Origin: an uncultured Alphaproteobacteria bacterium
GTDB taxonomy: Bacteria > Pseudomonadota > Alphaproteobacteria > Rickettsiales > UBA1997
Assembly: GCA_903858915.1 (NCBI GenBank)
Contig: CAIOKL010000144.1
Location: 1 to 13,003 of the forward strand
Reading direction: 5' to 3'
DNA length: 13,003 bases
Shown in pieces: positions 6,465-13,003 of this stretch. Numbering within the stretch: the first letter of the stretch is position 1; the number at the start of each line of letters is the position of its first letter. Under the pieces are notes generated by a model, which was not told the origin of the DNA, searched no databases, and saw nothing but the letters and a program-made list of their open reading frames with translations. The position numbers were made by a program, and so were the translations under genes.

Positions 6465-7397
6465 ATGAATGATTTTACTAAAAAAATCAGACTTGGCACC
6501 AGAGCTAGTAATCTAGCTCTTTCTCAGGTTGCCGAAATTCATCTTTTAATGGCCGATTTTTTCCCAGAAATTAAGATTGAAGTTGTTCCAATCGTAACTT
6601 CGGGAGATAAAATTCAAGATAAAAATCTTGCCGAAATTGGAGGCAAGGGTTTATTTATCAAAGAGCTTGAAGAGGCTCTAATACATAATAAAATCGATAT
6701 TGCGGTGCATTCTTCAAAAGACATTCCGCCGATAGTTCATGAAGATACAGAAATTTGTGCGTTCACTAAACTTCTCGATTCAAGAGATTGTTTTGTTTCA
6801 AAAAAATATTCCTCATTCAAAAAATTACCAAAAAATGCCGTAATCGGCACTTCTTCAACTAGGCGTAAAGCTTACATACTCAAACAGCGCCCCGATTTAA
6901 AGGTGATTAATTTCCGTGGCAATATTGATACTCGCTTGGGTAAAGTTGAAAATGACGAAGTGGATGGTGCGATTTTAGCGGTTTCGGGCTTGGTTCGTTT
7001 AGGTAAAGAAAGTAAAATCACCGAAGTTTTTGATGTTGAAAAAATGTTGCCATCGGGCGGACAAGGTTCTTTGGCGATTCAAATTCGTAAAGAAGATAAA
7101 AATTTAGCAAAAATTTTACAAAAAATTAATGATGAGCCAACGCAAATTTGCGTAAAAAGTGAAAGAGCTTTTTTGCGTGAATTGGGCGCCTCTTGCACTA
7201 CACCAGTAGGTGCTTATGCCTATATTGAAAATAAAAAATTAATTTTAAAAACTGCAATTATCGATTATGACGGAAGTGAAATTTTTGAAACCACTTCCAA
7301 ATGCGATATTTCTTTGGAAAAAGCTATCGAATTAGGCGTTAAAGCTGGCGAGCAAACCAAGAAAAAAGCCCAAAAACTACTTCAAAAAATTATTTAA
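6465..7397 (+). CDS. hemC: Hydroxymethylbilane synthase (porphobilinogen deaminase)
   Basis: HemC joins four porphobilinogen molecules into hydroxymethylbilane, a step towards heme. All expected motifs are seen in 310 residues, the usual length: IRLGTRASNLALSQ at 8-21, IGGKGLFIKELE at 58-69, HSSKDIP at 82-88 with catalytic Asp86, GTSSTRRKA at 128-136, NFRGNIDTRL at 149-158, and GASCTTPVGAYA at 241-252, where Cys244 carries the dipyrromethane cofactor. The start at 6465 leaves seven residues before the first strand, as in relatives. It is likely co-transcribed with rpmJ upstream (17 nt) and pepP downstream (22 nt). Nothing suggests decay. Confidence 0.98.
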   Translation: MNDFTKKIRLGTRASNLALSQVAEIHLLMADFFPEIKIEVVPIVTSGDKIQDKNLAEIGGKGLFIKELEEALIHNKIDIAVHSSKDIPPIVHEDTEICAFTKLLDSRDCFVSKKYSSFKKLPKNAVIGTSSTRRKAYILKQRPDLKVINFRGNIDTRLGKVENDEVDGAILAVSGLVRLGKESKITEVFDVEKMLPSGGQGSLAIQIRKEDKNLAKILQKINDEPTQICVKSERAFLRELGASCTTPVGAYAYIENKKLILKTAIIDYDGSEIFETTSKCDISLEKAIELGVKAGEQTKKKAQKLLQKII

Positions 7398-7419
7398 ATT
7401 TTACAATTAATTAATTTTC

Positions 7420-9162
7420 ATGAAAAAAATCAAAGACTTCTTAATAAAAAATAATTTCGATTATTTTTTATTGCCCAATTCCGATGAATTTTTTTCGGAA
7501 TATCTCCCGCAAAATCAAAAAAAAATTGAATTTATTTGTGGCTTTACCGGCTCGAGCGCGACTATAATTTTTGGTCAGAAAAAAAGTTATTTTTTCACCG
7601 ATGGTCGTTATATTTTGCAAGCAAAAAAACAATTAGATCTAAATGAATTTGAAATTATTAATATTGCCGAAAAGTCTTTAATTGCATGGCTTAAGGAGTT
7701 TGTTGATGAAGCGCAAAATCTCGCTTTAGATCCAAAATTATTGAGTAAAAATTTTGTTGATGAATGTGAGGTTTTTTTGTCAAAAATTACTTTTTTGCAA
7801 AAAAATCCAATCGATGAAATTTGGGTTGATAAACCTATTCAAAAAAATTCACAAATTTTTTCTTGTCCATTAAATTTAGTTGGCGAAAGTTTTGAACAAA
7901 AAAAATCAAAAATTTTGAATGATTTTTTGAGCGATGGAATTTTTATTTCGAAGCCTGAAAATTTGAATTGGTTGTTAAATATTAGAAGTGATGATATTGA
8001 ATTTACTCCTTTGTTTCTAGCGCAGGGACTACTTTTTAAAAATGGTAAATTGATTATTTTTAGCGATGAAGAAAGGTTTGAAAATATTAAATTAGAAAAT
8101 GTTGAAATAATTTCTAAGCAAAAATTTGAAGATTATTTTAAAGATTTTTCCACGAAAAAAATATCAATTCAAATTGACAAAAAAACTACAAATTATTGGA
8201 TTTGTGAAATTTTTGAAAAAAATAATATAAAATTTTTTCATAAAAATTGTCCAATTGAAATTTTAAAAGCCGTTAAGAATTCTCAAGAAATAATTGGCGC
8301 CAAAAAATCTCATTATCAAGACGCCATTGCCTTGGTTAGATTTTTATTTTGGCTTGATGATTCTCAAAAAAAACAACAAATTATTTCCGAGATTTCGGCG
8401 CAAGAAAAATTGTTAGAATTGCGAAAAAAATCTGACCATTTTCTTTATCCAAGTTTTGAAACGATTTCTGGATTTGAAGCCAACGGCGCCATAATTCACT
8501 ATCGTGCAACGCCACAAACCAACAAAGATTTTTTAGGAAATTCTTTGTATTTATTTGATTCGGGCGGACAATATTTCGGTGACGATTTTTGCGGAACGAC
8601 GGATGTCACGCGTACCATTGCCATCGGCAAGCCAAACGGCGAAATGATCGAAGATTATACGCGAGTTTTGAAGGGGCATATCGCTCTGGCGCGAATTAAA
8701 TTTCCGCGCGGAACTTGCGGTGCGCAACTTGATATTCTTGCGCGCTCGTATCTTTGGAATGCGGGAAAAAATTATGATCACGGCACCGGTCACGGCGTCG
8801 GAAGCTTCTTATCAGTGCATGAGGGGCCTTGTTCGATTAGTAAAAATTCGCATCAATCTCTACAAATTGGCATGATTTTATCAAACGAACCCGGATTTTA
8901 TAAAGAAGGCGAATATGGAATTCGCTTAGAAAATCTTATGCTGGTCAAAGAATTTGATGAAAAATTTTTATGTTTTGAAACTTTAACTTTGGCGCCTTTC
9001 GATTTTAGCTTGATTGACTTTAAAATGCTCACTTACCCTGAGAAAAAATGGTTGGCTGAATATCATCAAAATATTTTACAAATAATCGGTGAAGAGCTTA
9101 ATTATCAAGAATTAGCGTGGTTTATTGCTAATTATGGCGGGATGGGAGTTGCTACGCAGTAA
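7420..9162 (+). CDS. pepP: Xaa-Pro aminopeptidase, M24B family (PepP-like, long form)
   Basis: Enzymes of this family release N-terminal residues that precede proline and need two metal ions. The 580-residue length and three-part layout match the long aminopeptidase P type: creatinase-like N-terminal domain (about 1-130, with GFTGSSAT and FFTDGRYILQA), a second similar domain (about 150-290, with NLNWLLNIRSDDIE), then the pita-bread catalytic domain and a C-terminal extension. All five metal ligands are present: Asp380 (LFDSGGQY), Asp395 (GTTDVTRT), His458 (HGTGHGVG), Glu490 (NEPGFY) and Glu504 (IRLEN). The spacing between the two Asp ligands is 15 residues rather than the family's usual 11 because of an insertion around FGDDFC. 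It is the last gene of rpmJ-hemC-pepP and appears active and cytoplasmic. Confidence 0.95.
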   Translation: MKKIKDFLIKNNFDYFLLPNSDEFFSEYLPQNQKKIEFICGFTGSSATIIFGQKKSYFFTDGRYILQAKKQLDLNEFEIINIAEKSLIAWLKEFVDEAQNLALDPKLLSKNFVDECEVFLSKITFLQKNPIDEIWVDKPIQKNSQIFSCPLNLVGESFEQKKSKILNDFLSDGIFISKPENLNWLLNIRSDDIEFTPLFLAQGLLFKNGKLIIFSDEERFENIKLENVEIISKQKFEDYFKDFSTKKISIQIDKKTTNYWICEIFEKNNIKFFHKNCPIEILKAVKNSQEIIGAKKSHYQDAIALVRFLFWLDDSQKKQQIISEISAQEKLLELRKKSDHFLYPSFETISGFEANGAIIHYRATPQTNKDFLGNSLYLFDSGGQYFGDDFCGTTDVTRTIAIGKPNGEMIEDYTRVLKGHIALARIKFPRGTCGAQLDILARSYLWNAGKNYDHGTGHGVGSFLSVHEGPCSISKNSHQSLQIGMILSNEPGFYKEGEYGIRLENLMLVKEFDEKFLCFETLTLAPFDFSLIDFKMLTYPEKKWLAEYHQNILQIIGEELNYQELAWFIANYGGMGVATQ

Positions 9163-9183
9163 CTTTGCTTATGTTTAAATTTG

Positions 9184-9309
9184 CTAAAGAAAATTTAAGG
9201 ATAAGATGAATCGCTTCACGGCGAACGAATTGCAGTTTCCGCGATGAGATTTATCTTCTAAATCCCCGTAAGGGCAACCTTTGCAGTTGCTCATTGGCAA
9301 AATCAACAT
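9184..9309 (-). CDS. Possible 41-residue cysteine-containing protein, unrecognised
   Basis: This is a candidate only. The minus strand is open from before an ATG at 9309 to a TAG at 9184. The predicted protein begins MLILPMSNCKGCPYGDL and continues EDKSHRGNCNSFAVKRF, with a CxxCP motif (Cys9, Cys12), a third cysteine 14 residues later (Cys26) and His22 nearby, as in small metal-binding modules. An alternative start is Met6. The DNA is clearly richer in G+C than the flanking spacer, as expected for coding sequence or structured RNA here. The frame fills a 216-nt hole between convergent neighbours, leaving only 21 nt to the pepP stop. The ATG follows ATTAAGA, resembling the TTTAAG before rpmJ and hemC. 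No family is recognised; a gene remnant or small RNA is possible. Confidence 0.4.
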   Translation of the reverse strand: MLILPMSNCKGCPYGDLEDKSHRGNCNSFAVKRFILSLNFL

Positions 9310-9346
9310 TCTTAATTTACCAAAAAATTCGTCAATTCGCGATAAT

Positions 9347-9373
9347 TTTTTTTACAAAATTTCTGTAAAAAAA
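9347..9373. terminator. A/T hairpin after the proline-rich gene, possibly bidirectional
   Basis: TTTTTTTACA (9347-9356) and TGTAAAAAAA (9364-9373) form a perfect 10-bp stem with a 7-nt loop. It lies 5 nt beyond the stop codon of the minus-strand proline-rich gene and between convergent genes, the right place for a terminator. The stem has only one G-C pair, and neither side has a classic GC-rich stem, so its strength is uncertain. Confidence 0.45.
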
Positions 9374-9378
9374 TTATT

Positions 9379-10293
9379 TTATATTTCTGTTTGTGGCAAG
9401 TTGTTAGTTTTGGTGACTGAGGTTGGATGTGGAGTTGGTTTTGGAGCTTTTGAAGTTGGAGCTTTTCCGGCACCAAGTCCTCCAAAAAAGAAATCCAAAG
9501 GGCTAACATTATTTGATTGAGGTGTTGAATTTTTTCGACGAGGTAAGCCTTGATTGGCGACCATTCTGGGATGGCGATCATCATGAGCATTATTCTGTCT
9601 TTGCTCGTTTTGATTAAAAATATTTAAAAATGATTCGAAAAATTTTTCATCATTTTTTGGCGTTTTCCGAGTTGCGCGCGGTTCTTGTTGTTGCGGTTTT
9701 GGAGGTTGATGTATTTGTTGTGGTGCTTGATGAATTGGTGGTGGTAATTGCGCTTTCTGATTTTGAGGTTTAGTTGGAGCGCCCAACAATAAAGTTAGAA
9801 GGCTATTATCGGGTTGTCGTGAATTTGGGCGGATTGGTTGTTCTCTTGGAATATTAGCTGGGGGAGGGTTGTGGCTTGGACGATTCTGATGGGAAAAATT
9901 TCCAAATAATGAATTCAGTAAACTTCCCTCTTCAAAGAAAGGATTTTTTTCTTTTTGCGAATTTCCTCGATTAGGGGGAATTGCATTTGAAGCGCCCTGT
10001 GGAGGTATTGAGGGAGCTGGAGATTGTGGATAAGGAAGTGCATTATAATTGCCAGGGAAATTTAAGTCTGCGGAAGACGGTAATGCAGAATATGGTTGCT
10101 GATAATGCAATTCGCCAGTCTGCTGATAAAGAGGTGGCGTTGTAGAAGAAAATAAATATGAATTCATAAAATCAGGATTATTCCTTCTATTTTCGAAACT
10201 ATTTGGAGAGGGGATTTGTGGAGGCTGACTACTTTCTTCACTTCGACTCATTACTGGAGTTAAGCTTCCATCTGATCGATAACTTCTAGGCAT
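9379..10293 (-). CDS. Proline/glutamine/asparagine-rich low-complexity protein, unrecognised
   Basis: I do not recognise a family. The 304-residue protein has about 50 prolines, many Gln, Asn and Ser, no cysteine and no tryptophan, and neither a signal peptide nor a membrane helix. It should be largely disordered. Four short hydrophobic patches break the low-complexity sequence: SLLNSLFG (124-131), SLLTLLLG (164-171), FFESFLNIF (218-226) and LDFFFGGLG (266-274). The first and third patches are associated with an FFE (119-121 and 218-220). The C-terminal quarter is basic. The frame is long, and its codons run through repeated Pro/Gln with no frameshift, so it is probably a real gene. It lies 139 nt downstream of coaBC on the same strand. 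Scaffold, surface-linked or secreted effector roles are all possible; none is shown. Confidence 0.7.
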   Translation of the reverse strand: MPRSYRSDGSLTPVMSRSEESSQPPQIPSPNSFENRRNNPDFMNSYLFSSTTPPLYQQTGELHYQQPYSALPSSADLNFPGNYNALPYPQSPAPSIPPQGASNAIPPNRGNSQKEKNPFFEEGSLLNSLFGNFSHQNRPSHNPPPANIPREQPIRPNSRQPDNSLLTLLLGAPTKPQNQKAQLPPPIHQAPQQIHQPPKPQQQEPRATRKTPKNDEKFFESFLNIFNQNEQRQNNAHDDRHPRMVANQGLPRRKNSTPQSNNVSPLDFFFGGLGAGKAPTSKAPKPTPHPTSVTKTNNLPQTEI

Positions 10294-10366
10294 AAATTTA
10301 TTAATTAAAATTAAAGTAATATTTTATCAAAATTTAAAAACTAAAATTTTTTTTACTTTAAGCAAC

Positions 10367-10385
10367 AAATAAATATAATTTATTT
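10367..10385 (-). terminator. Weak A/T-only inverted repeat downstream of coaBC
   Basis: AAATAAAT-ATA-ATTTATTT is an 8-bp perfect inverted repeat in the 139-nt spacer between the coaBC stop (10433) and the start of the proline-rich gene (10293). The position suits a terminator, but a stem of only A-T pairs with a 3-nt loop is weak. The rest of the spacer is almost pure A/T and shows no convincing promoter. Confidence 0.2.
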
Positions 10386-10432
10386 CTAAATAGAACATAT
10401 TGAAAATTAAAAGCAAATAAATAATGTAAAAA

Positions 10433-11635
10433 TTACAATAATTTATTTGTTTTTTTAATAATAATATCGGCGAGATTTTTTGCTAATTGGGTTTTGGTGC
10501 CTTTGAATAAAGGGCTATGAGAAGTTTTTTCAACAAAAAAAGCTGAAGTGAAATCGCTACCAAATATTTTGCCATTTTCAATATCGTTCGCCACAATCAA
10601 ATCGCAATTTTTATTCAGTAATTTTTGTTTGGCATTTTCAAGTAAATTTTCACTTTCCGCACAAAAGCCTATTACTAGAGCGGGGCGGTTTGGTGCTGTT
10701 CCAACAAATTCTAAAATATCGGGATTTTTTTCAAGTTCTAAAGTTAAATTTTGATTGGTGGATTTTTTAATTTTTTGCGCAGAATAATTTTTTACGCGAT
10801 AATCGGCAACGGCGGAACAGCCAATAAAAACATCTATTGAATTTAATGAATTTTTAACCTCTTCAAACATTTCTTGCGCAGTGTTAACGGAAATTGTTGA
10901 TTTCAAAGAAGTTTTAATTTCTTGCGTTAAATTGCCGGAAATTATTTTAACATTGGCGCCCATTTCGCTTAAAATTTTGGCAATCGCCAGCGCTTGTTTA
11001 CCCGAAGATTTGTTGCCAATAAAGCGTACGGGGTCAATTGGCTCAATAGTTGAGCCGGCGGTGATTAAAATATTTTTTCCCGCCAAAATATTTTGATTTT
11101 TGAAAAAAATTTCAATTTCTTCGACAATTTTTTCGGGCGACGCCATTTTGCCAAAACCTTCTTCTCCGCAGGCCAAAATATCTTTTTCAGGCTCGATCAT
11201 GCTCAAATTATTTTGTAAAATTTTAGTAATATTTTTTTGCGTAATATCGTTGAGCCACATTTTTTCATTCATGGCGGGTGCAAAAATAATTTTTTTATTG
11301 CTCGCCAAAATTGTTGCGCTGGCTAAATCGTCGCCATAACCATTGGCGATTTTGGCGATGAAATCAGCGCTGGCGGGCGCGATCACGATTAAATCATGTT
11401 GTCGCGATAAATTAATGTGACCCATTTCAATTTCATCATCGACGGAAAATAATTGGTCAAAAGTTTTTGTGCCGGAAATTGCTGAAACTAAAAGTGGCGT
11501 AATGAATTCCTTGGCGCCGTTGGTCAAAATGCAATTTACTTCAAAAGATTTTTTTTTGAGCAAGCGAATTAATTCGATGGATTTATAGCAAGCGATGCTT
11601 CCCGTGATGATTAATAAAATTTTTTTTGGCGTCAT
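10433..11635 (-). CDS. coaBC: Bifunctional phosphopantothenoylcysteine decarboxylase / phosphopantothenate-cysteine ligase
   Basis: CoaBC makes 4'-phosphopantetheine for coenzyme A in two steps: CTP-dependent ligation of cysteine (CoaB) and FMN-dependent decarboxylation (CoaC). The N-terminal flavoprotein half (about 1-180) shows ITGSIACYKSIELIR, the conserved His73 in MGHINLS, PAMN with Asn123, and ACGEEGFGKMASPE with Cys156. The C-terminal ligase half (about 186-400) begins KNILITAGSTIEPIDPVRFI and includes NKSSGKQA, GCSAVADYRV and LEKNPDIL. The length of 400 is normal. Its ATG overlaps the ruvB stop as ATGA, so translation is probably coupled to ruvB. No other pantothenate or CoA gene is visible nearby. 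Confidence 0.97.
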   Translation of the reverse strand: MTPKKILLIITGSIACYKSIELIRLLKKKSFEVNCILTNGAKEFITPLLVSAISGTKTFDQLFSVDDEIEMGHINLSRQHDLIVIAPASADFIAKIANGYGDDLASATILASNKKIIFAPAMNEKMWLNDITQKNITKILQNNLSMIEPEKDILACGEEGFGKMASPEKIVEEIEIFFKNQNILAGKNILITAGSTIEPIDPVRFIGNKSSGKQALAIAKILSEMGANVKIISGNLTQEIKTSLKSTISVNTAQEMFEEVKNSLNSIDVFIGCSAVADYRVKNYSAQKIKKSTNQNLTLELEKNPDILEFVGTAPNRPALVIGFCAESENLLENAKQKLLNKNCDLIVANDIENGKIFGSDFTSAFFVEKTSHSPLFKGTKTQLAKNLADIIIKKTNKLL

Positions 11636-12630
11636 AAATTTTTAAAAATATTCCAAGTTTTTTCAGTAATTACGCGACCGCGCGGGGTTTTTTCGATGAA
11701 GCCTTGTTGAATTAAATAAGGCTCAATTGAGTCTTCGACGGTGTCTTTTTCTTCGCTAATTGCCGACGAAATTGTTTCGACGCCAACGGGTCCACCACGA
11801 TAATTTTCAGCGATAAAACGCAGATAGCGATGATCGGAAGCGTCAAGACCATAATTATCAATTTCTAATTGTGTTAAAGCGTAATCGGCGATTTTTTGAG
11901 TAATAATTTCTTGGTTAGCATTGATGGCAAAATCGCGGACTCTTTTTAAAAGTCGAATAGCGATTCGAGGCGTTCCGCGCGAGCGTTTGGCGATTTCTTT
12001 GCTGGCTAAATTTTCGATGCCAATATTTAAAATTTTAGCGTCTCTTTCAATGATTTGCTCAAGTTCTTTGACATTATAAAAATTAATGCGCAAAGGAATG
12101 CCGAAGCGGTCTTTGAGTGGATTGGCGATAGCTCCAAGGCGAGTTGTGGCGCCAACCAAAGTAAATTTTGGCAAATCAATTTTAATGGCGCGAGCCGACG
12201 GACCTTCGCCGATAATGATGTCGAGCTTAAAATCTTCCATCGCTGAATATAAAATTTCTTCAACATTTTTATTTAAACGATGAATTTCGTCGATGAATAA
12301 AATATCGCCCGCTTGCAAATTTGTTAAAATCGCAGCCAAGTCTCCCGACTTAGAAATTACTGGTCCCGAAGTGCTTTTAAAACCAACGCCCATTTCGTGA
12401 GCGATAATTTGCGCCAAAGTTGTTTTTCCAAGTCCGGGTGGGCCGAAAAATAAAGTATGGTCGAGAGAATCATTGCGACTTTTGGCGGAATTTAAAAAAA
12501 TTTCTAAATTTTCTTTAAGTTTTTGTTGTCCGATAAAATCGCCAAGAAAGCTTGGCCTTAAAGTTGGCTCGAAGCTTTCATCATCTAATTTATTGGGATT
12601 GAGGTTTGGATTTTCGTTGGTCATTGGCAT
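11632..12630 (-). CDS. ruvB: Holliday junction branch migration ATPase RuvB
   Basis: RuvB is the hexameric AAA+ motor that, with RuvA, drives branch migration of Holliday junctions. The 332 residues show every expected element: the family lead-in RPSFLGDFIGQ, Walker A GPPGLGKTT (63-71), Walker B LFIDEIH (111-117), sensor 1 GATTR (160-164), the arginine-finger region PLKDRFGIPL (171-180), sensor 2 RGTPRIA (218-224), and a C-terminal winged helix with HRYLRFI, GGPVGVETI and EPYLIQQGFI. The usual ATTRAG is ATTRLG here, a minor change. Starts at 12630 or 12624 (third codon) are both possible; neither has a Shine-Dalgarno. ruvA and ruvC are not adjacent. It is co-transcribed with coaBC through an ATGA overlap. 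Confidence 0.98.
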   Translation of the reverse strand: MPMTNENPNLNPNKLDDESFEPTLRPSFLGDFIGQQKLKENLEIFLNSAKSRNDSLDHTLFFGPPGLGKTTLAQIIAHEMGVGFKSTSGPVISKSGDLAAILTNLQAGDILFIDEIHRLNKNVEEILYSAMEDFKLDIIIGEGPSARAIKIDLPKFTLVGATTRLGAIANPLKDRFGIPLRINFYNVKELEQIIERDAKILNIGIENLASKEIAKRSRGTPRIAIRLLKRVRDFAINANQEIITQKIADYALTQLEIDNYGLDASDHRYLRFIAENYRGGPVGVETISSAISEEKDTVEDSIEPYLIQQGFIEKTPRGRVITEKTWNIFKNL

Positions 12631-12657
12631 TTTATAAAATTAAATATTTATGAAATG

Positions 12658-12686
12658 ATTATAATATTTTAATTTTTAAATATGAA
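12658..12686 (-). promoter_or_regulatory. Predicted sigma-70 promoter of ruvB-coaBC
   Basis: Minus strand: -35 TTCATA (12686-12681), a 17-nt spacer, and a perfect -10 TATAAT (12663-12658). The -35 starts directly after the stop codon of the upstream gene. Transcription would start near 12650, about 20 nt before the ruvB ATG, giving a very short leader. Confidence 0.5.
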
Positions 12687-13001
12687 TTATATTTTTATTG
12701 CCCATTTTTTTGACAAATATTTGGTGACCAAATCTAATTCTTTGGCGGTTAATGCCCGATCATAAATAATTAATTCACCGAAATTGAAATTGGTATATAA
12801 GTTATTTTCATTGTTTCTGCCAAGATAAATTTGTGAAGATGATGTGGTTGCGACTGTATTGGTATTAGCAACATTTTTTTCTAAAACAGAATTAATATAT
12901 ATTTTTTGATTAATTTTGTCGGCGAGAGCGGTAATAATTACATTTTTATTAGATATGGAATTTGTTCCGACAATACTAGTGTTGGTATCTGTAGGAAAAT
13001 C
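12687..13001 (-). CDS. C-terminal end of a LamG / concanavalin A-like domain protein, cut by the window
   Basis: The minus strand is open from the window edge to a TAA at 12689-12687, giving 104 residues with no in-frame ATG, so the true start is outside. The pattern is that of the last strands of a LamG/laminin-G or concanavalin A-like jelly roll: KIYINSVLEKN, then SSSQIYLGRNN, FNFGELIIYDRALTAKEL and a closing helix TKYLSKKWAIKI. The motif of E(L/I)IIYDRAL, then a short helix and a YL..KW ending, is typical of secreted or surface proteins, including pilin-like and phage or adhesin proteins. Asn and Thr are frequent. The full domain order is not visible. It lies immediately upstream of the ruvB promoter on the same strand. 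Confidence 0.75.
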   Translation of the reverse strand, partial: DFPTDTNTSIVGTNSISNKNVIITALADKINQKIYINSVLEKNVANTNTVATTSSSQIYLGRNNENNLYTNFNFGELIIYDRALTAKELDLVTKYLSKKWAIKI

Positions 13002-13003
13002 AA

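Noticed and set aside
9184..9309. tmRNA, 4.5S/SRP RNA or RNase P RNA in the pepP gap
   Set aside because: None of their conserved cores or 3' CCA-type ends is present, and the patch is too short. 6S RNA cannot be excluded by eye but no closing stem was found.
9281..9520. Plus-strand open frame of 79 codons across the end of the proline-rich gene
   Set aside because: It is antisense to a much longer frame, starts inside the G+C-rich patch, and gives a glycine/valine/proline sequence that simply mirrors the opposite strand's proline codons.
9312..9590. Minus-strand open frame of 92 codons overlapping the 3' end of the proline-rich gene
   Set aside because: It overlaps the longer frame on the same strand and has no family pattern or ribosome-binding site. 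It looks like a by-product of the low-complexity codons.
10313..10359. AAAGTAA...TTACTTT inverted repeat before the proline-rich gene
   Set aside because: Seven A/T-rich pairs around a long unpaired region are expected by chance in this spacer.
1..13003. CRISPR arrays, insertion sequences, tRNA or rRNA genes, phage or toxin-antitoxin modules
   Set aside because: I read both strands for regularly spaced direct repeats, transposase motifs, cloverleaf or rRNA signatures and known module proteins, and saw none. The window is almost fully occupied by housekeeping genes.

Overview
The window is about 13 kb of A+T-rich, densely packed bacterial chromosome. The proteins point to an alphaproteobacterium, probably Rickettsiales or a nearby reduced lineage. 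The 41-residue, zinc-ligand-poor form of ribosomal protein L36 is the alphaproteobacterial type, and MreB, MreC, NuoD, HemC and PepP all read as alphaproteobacterial by eye. TGA, TAG and TAA all act as stops, so the standard bacterial code applies. Almost no start has a Shine-Dalgarno sequence; mreB is the clear exception. A complete leuA (leucine synthesis) does not fit a fully host-dependent Rickettsia and suggests a lineage that keeps branched-chain amino acid synthesis. Extracellular Rickettsiales such as the Deianiraeaceae are one possibility, but this is inference.

Layout. Positions 3-479 (+) hold the end of yciB, an inner-membrane envelope protein. It converges with a minus-strand operon, leuA-mreB-mreC (3908 down to 491), whose promoter lies at 3957-3984. 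mreD, mrdA and mrdB do not follow mreC. On the plus strand come an S66 LD-carboxypeptidase gene (4002-4958) and nuoD standing alone, without other Complex I genes (4993-6174). A good promoter at 6178-6205 then leads through a leader of about 110 nt into rpmJ-hemC-pepP (6322-9162). The last block is on the minus strand and is read from the right: the C-terminal end of a LamG/concanavalin-like surface protein (13001-12687), ruvB overlapping coaBC by ATGA (12630-10433), a 304-residue proline-rich disordered protein (10293-9379), and a possible 41-residue cysteine-containing protein (9309-9184) in what otherwise looks like an empty gap.

Function. The left half is mostly cell-envelope work: YciB, MreB/MreC and peptidoglycan peptide trimming. 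The rest is housekeeping: respiration, ribosome, tetrapyrrole synthesis, peptide breakdown, coenzyme A and recombination. I see no complete new defence, mobile or CRISPR system. The most unusual items are the proline-rich protein with four spaced hydrophobic patches, the hidden small ORF, a perfect 16-bp hairpin inside mreC, a 4-residue insertion between two metal ligands of PepP, and mutually exclusive foldings of the rpmJ leader.
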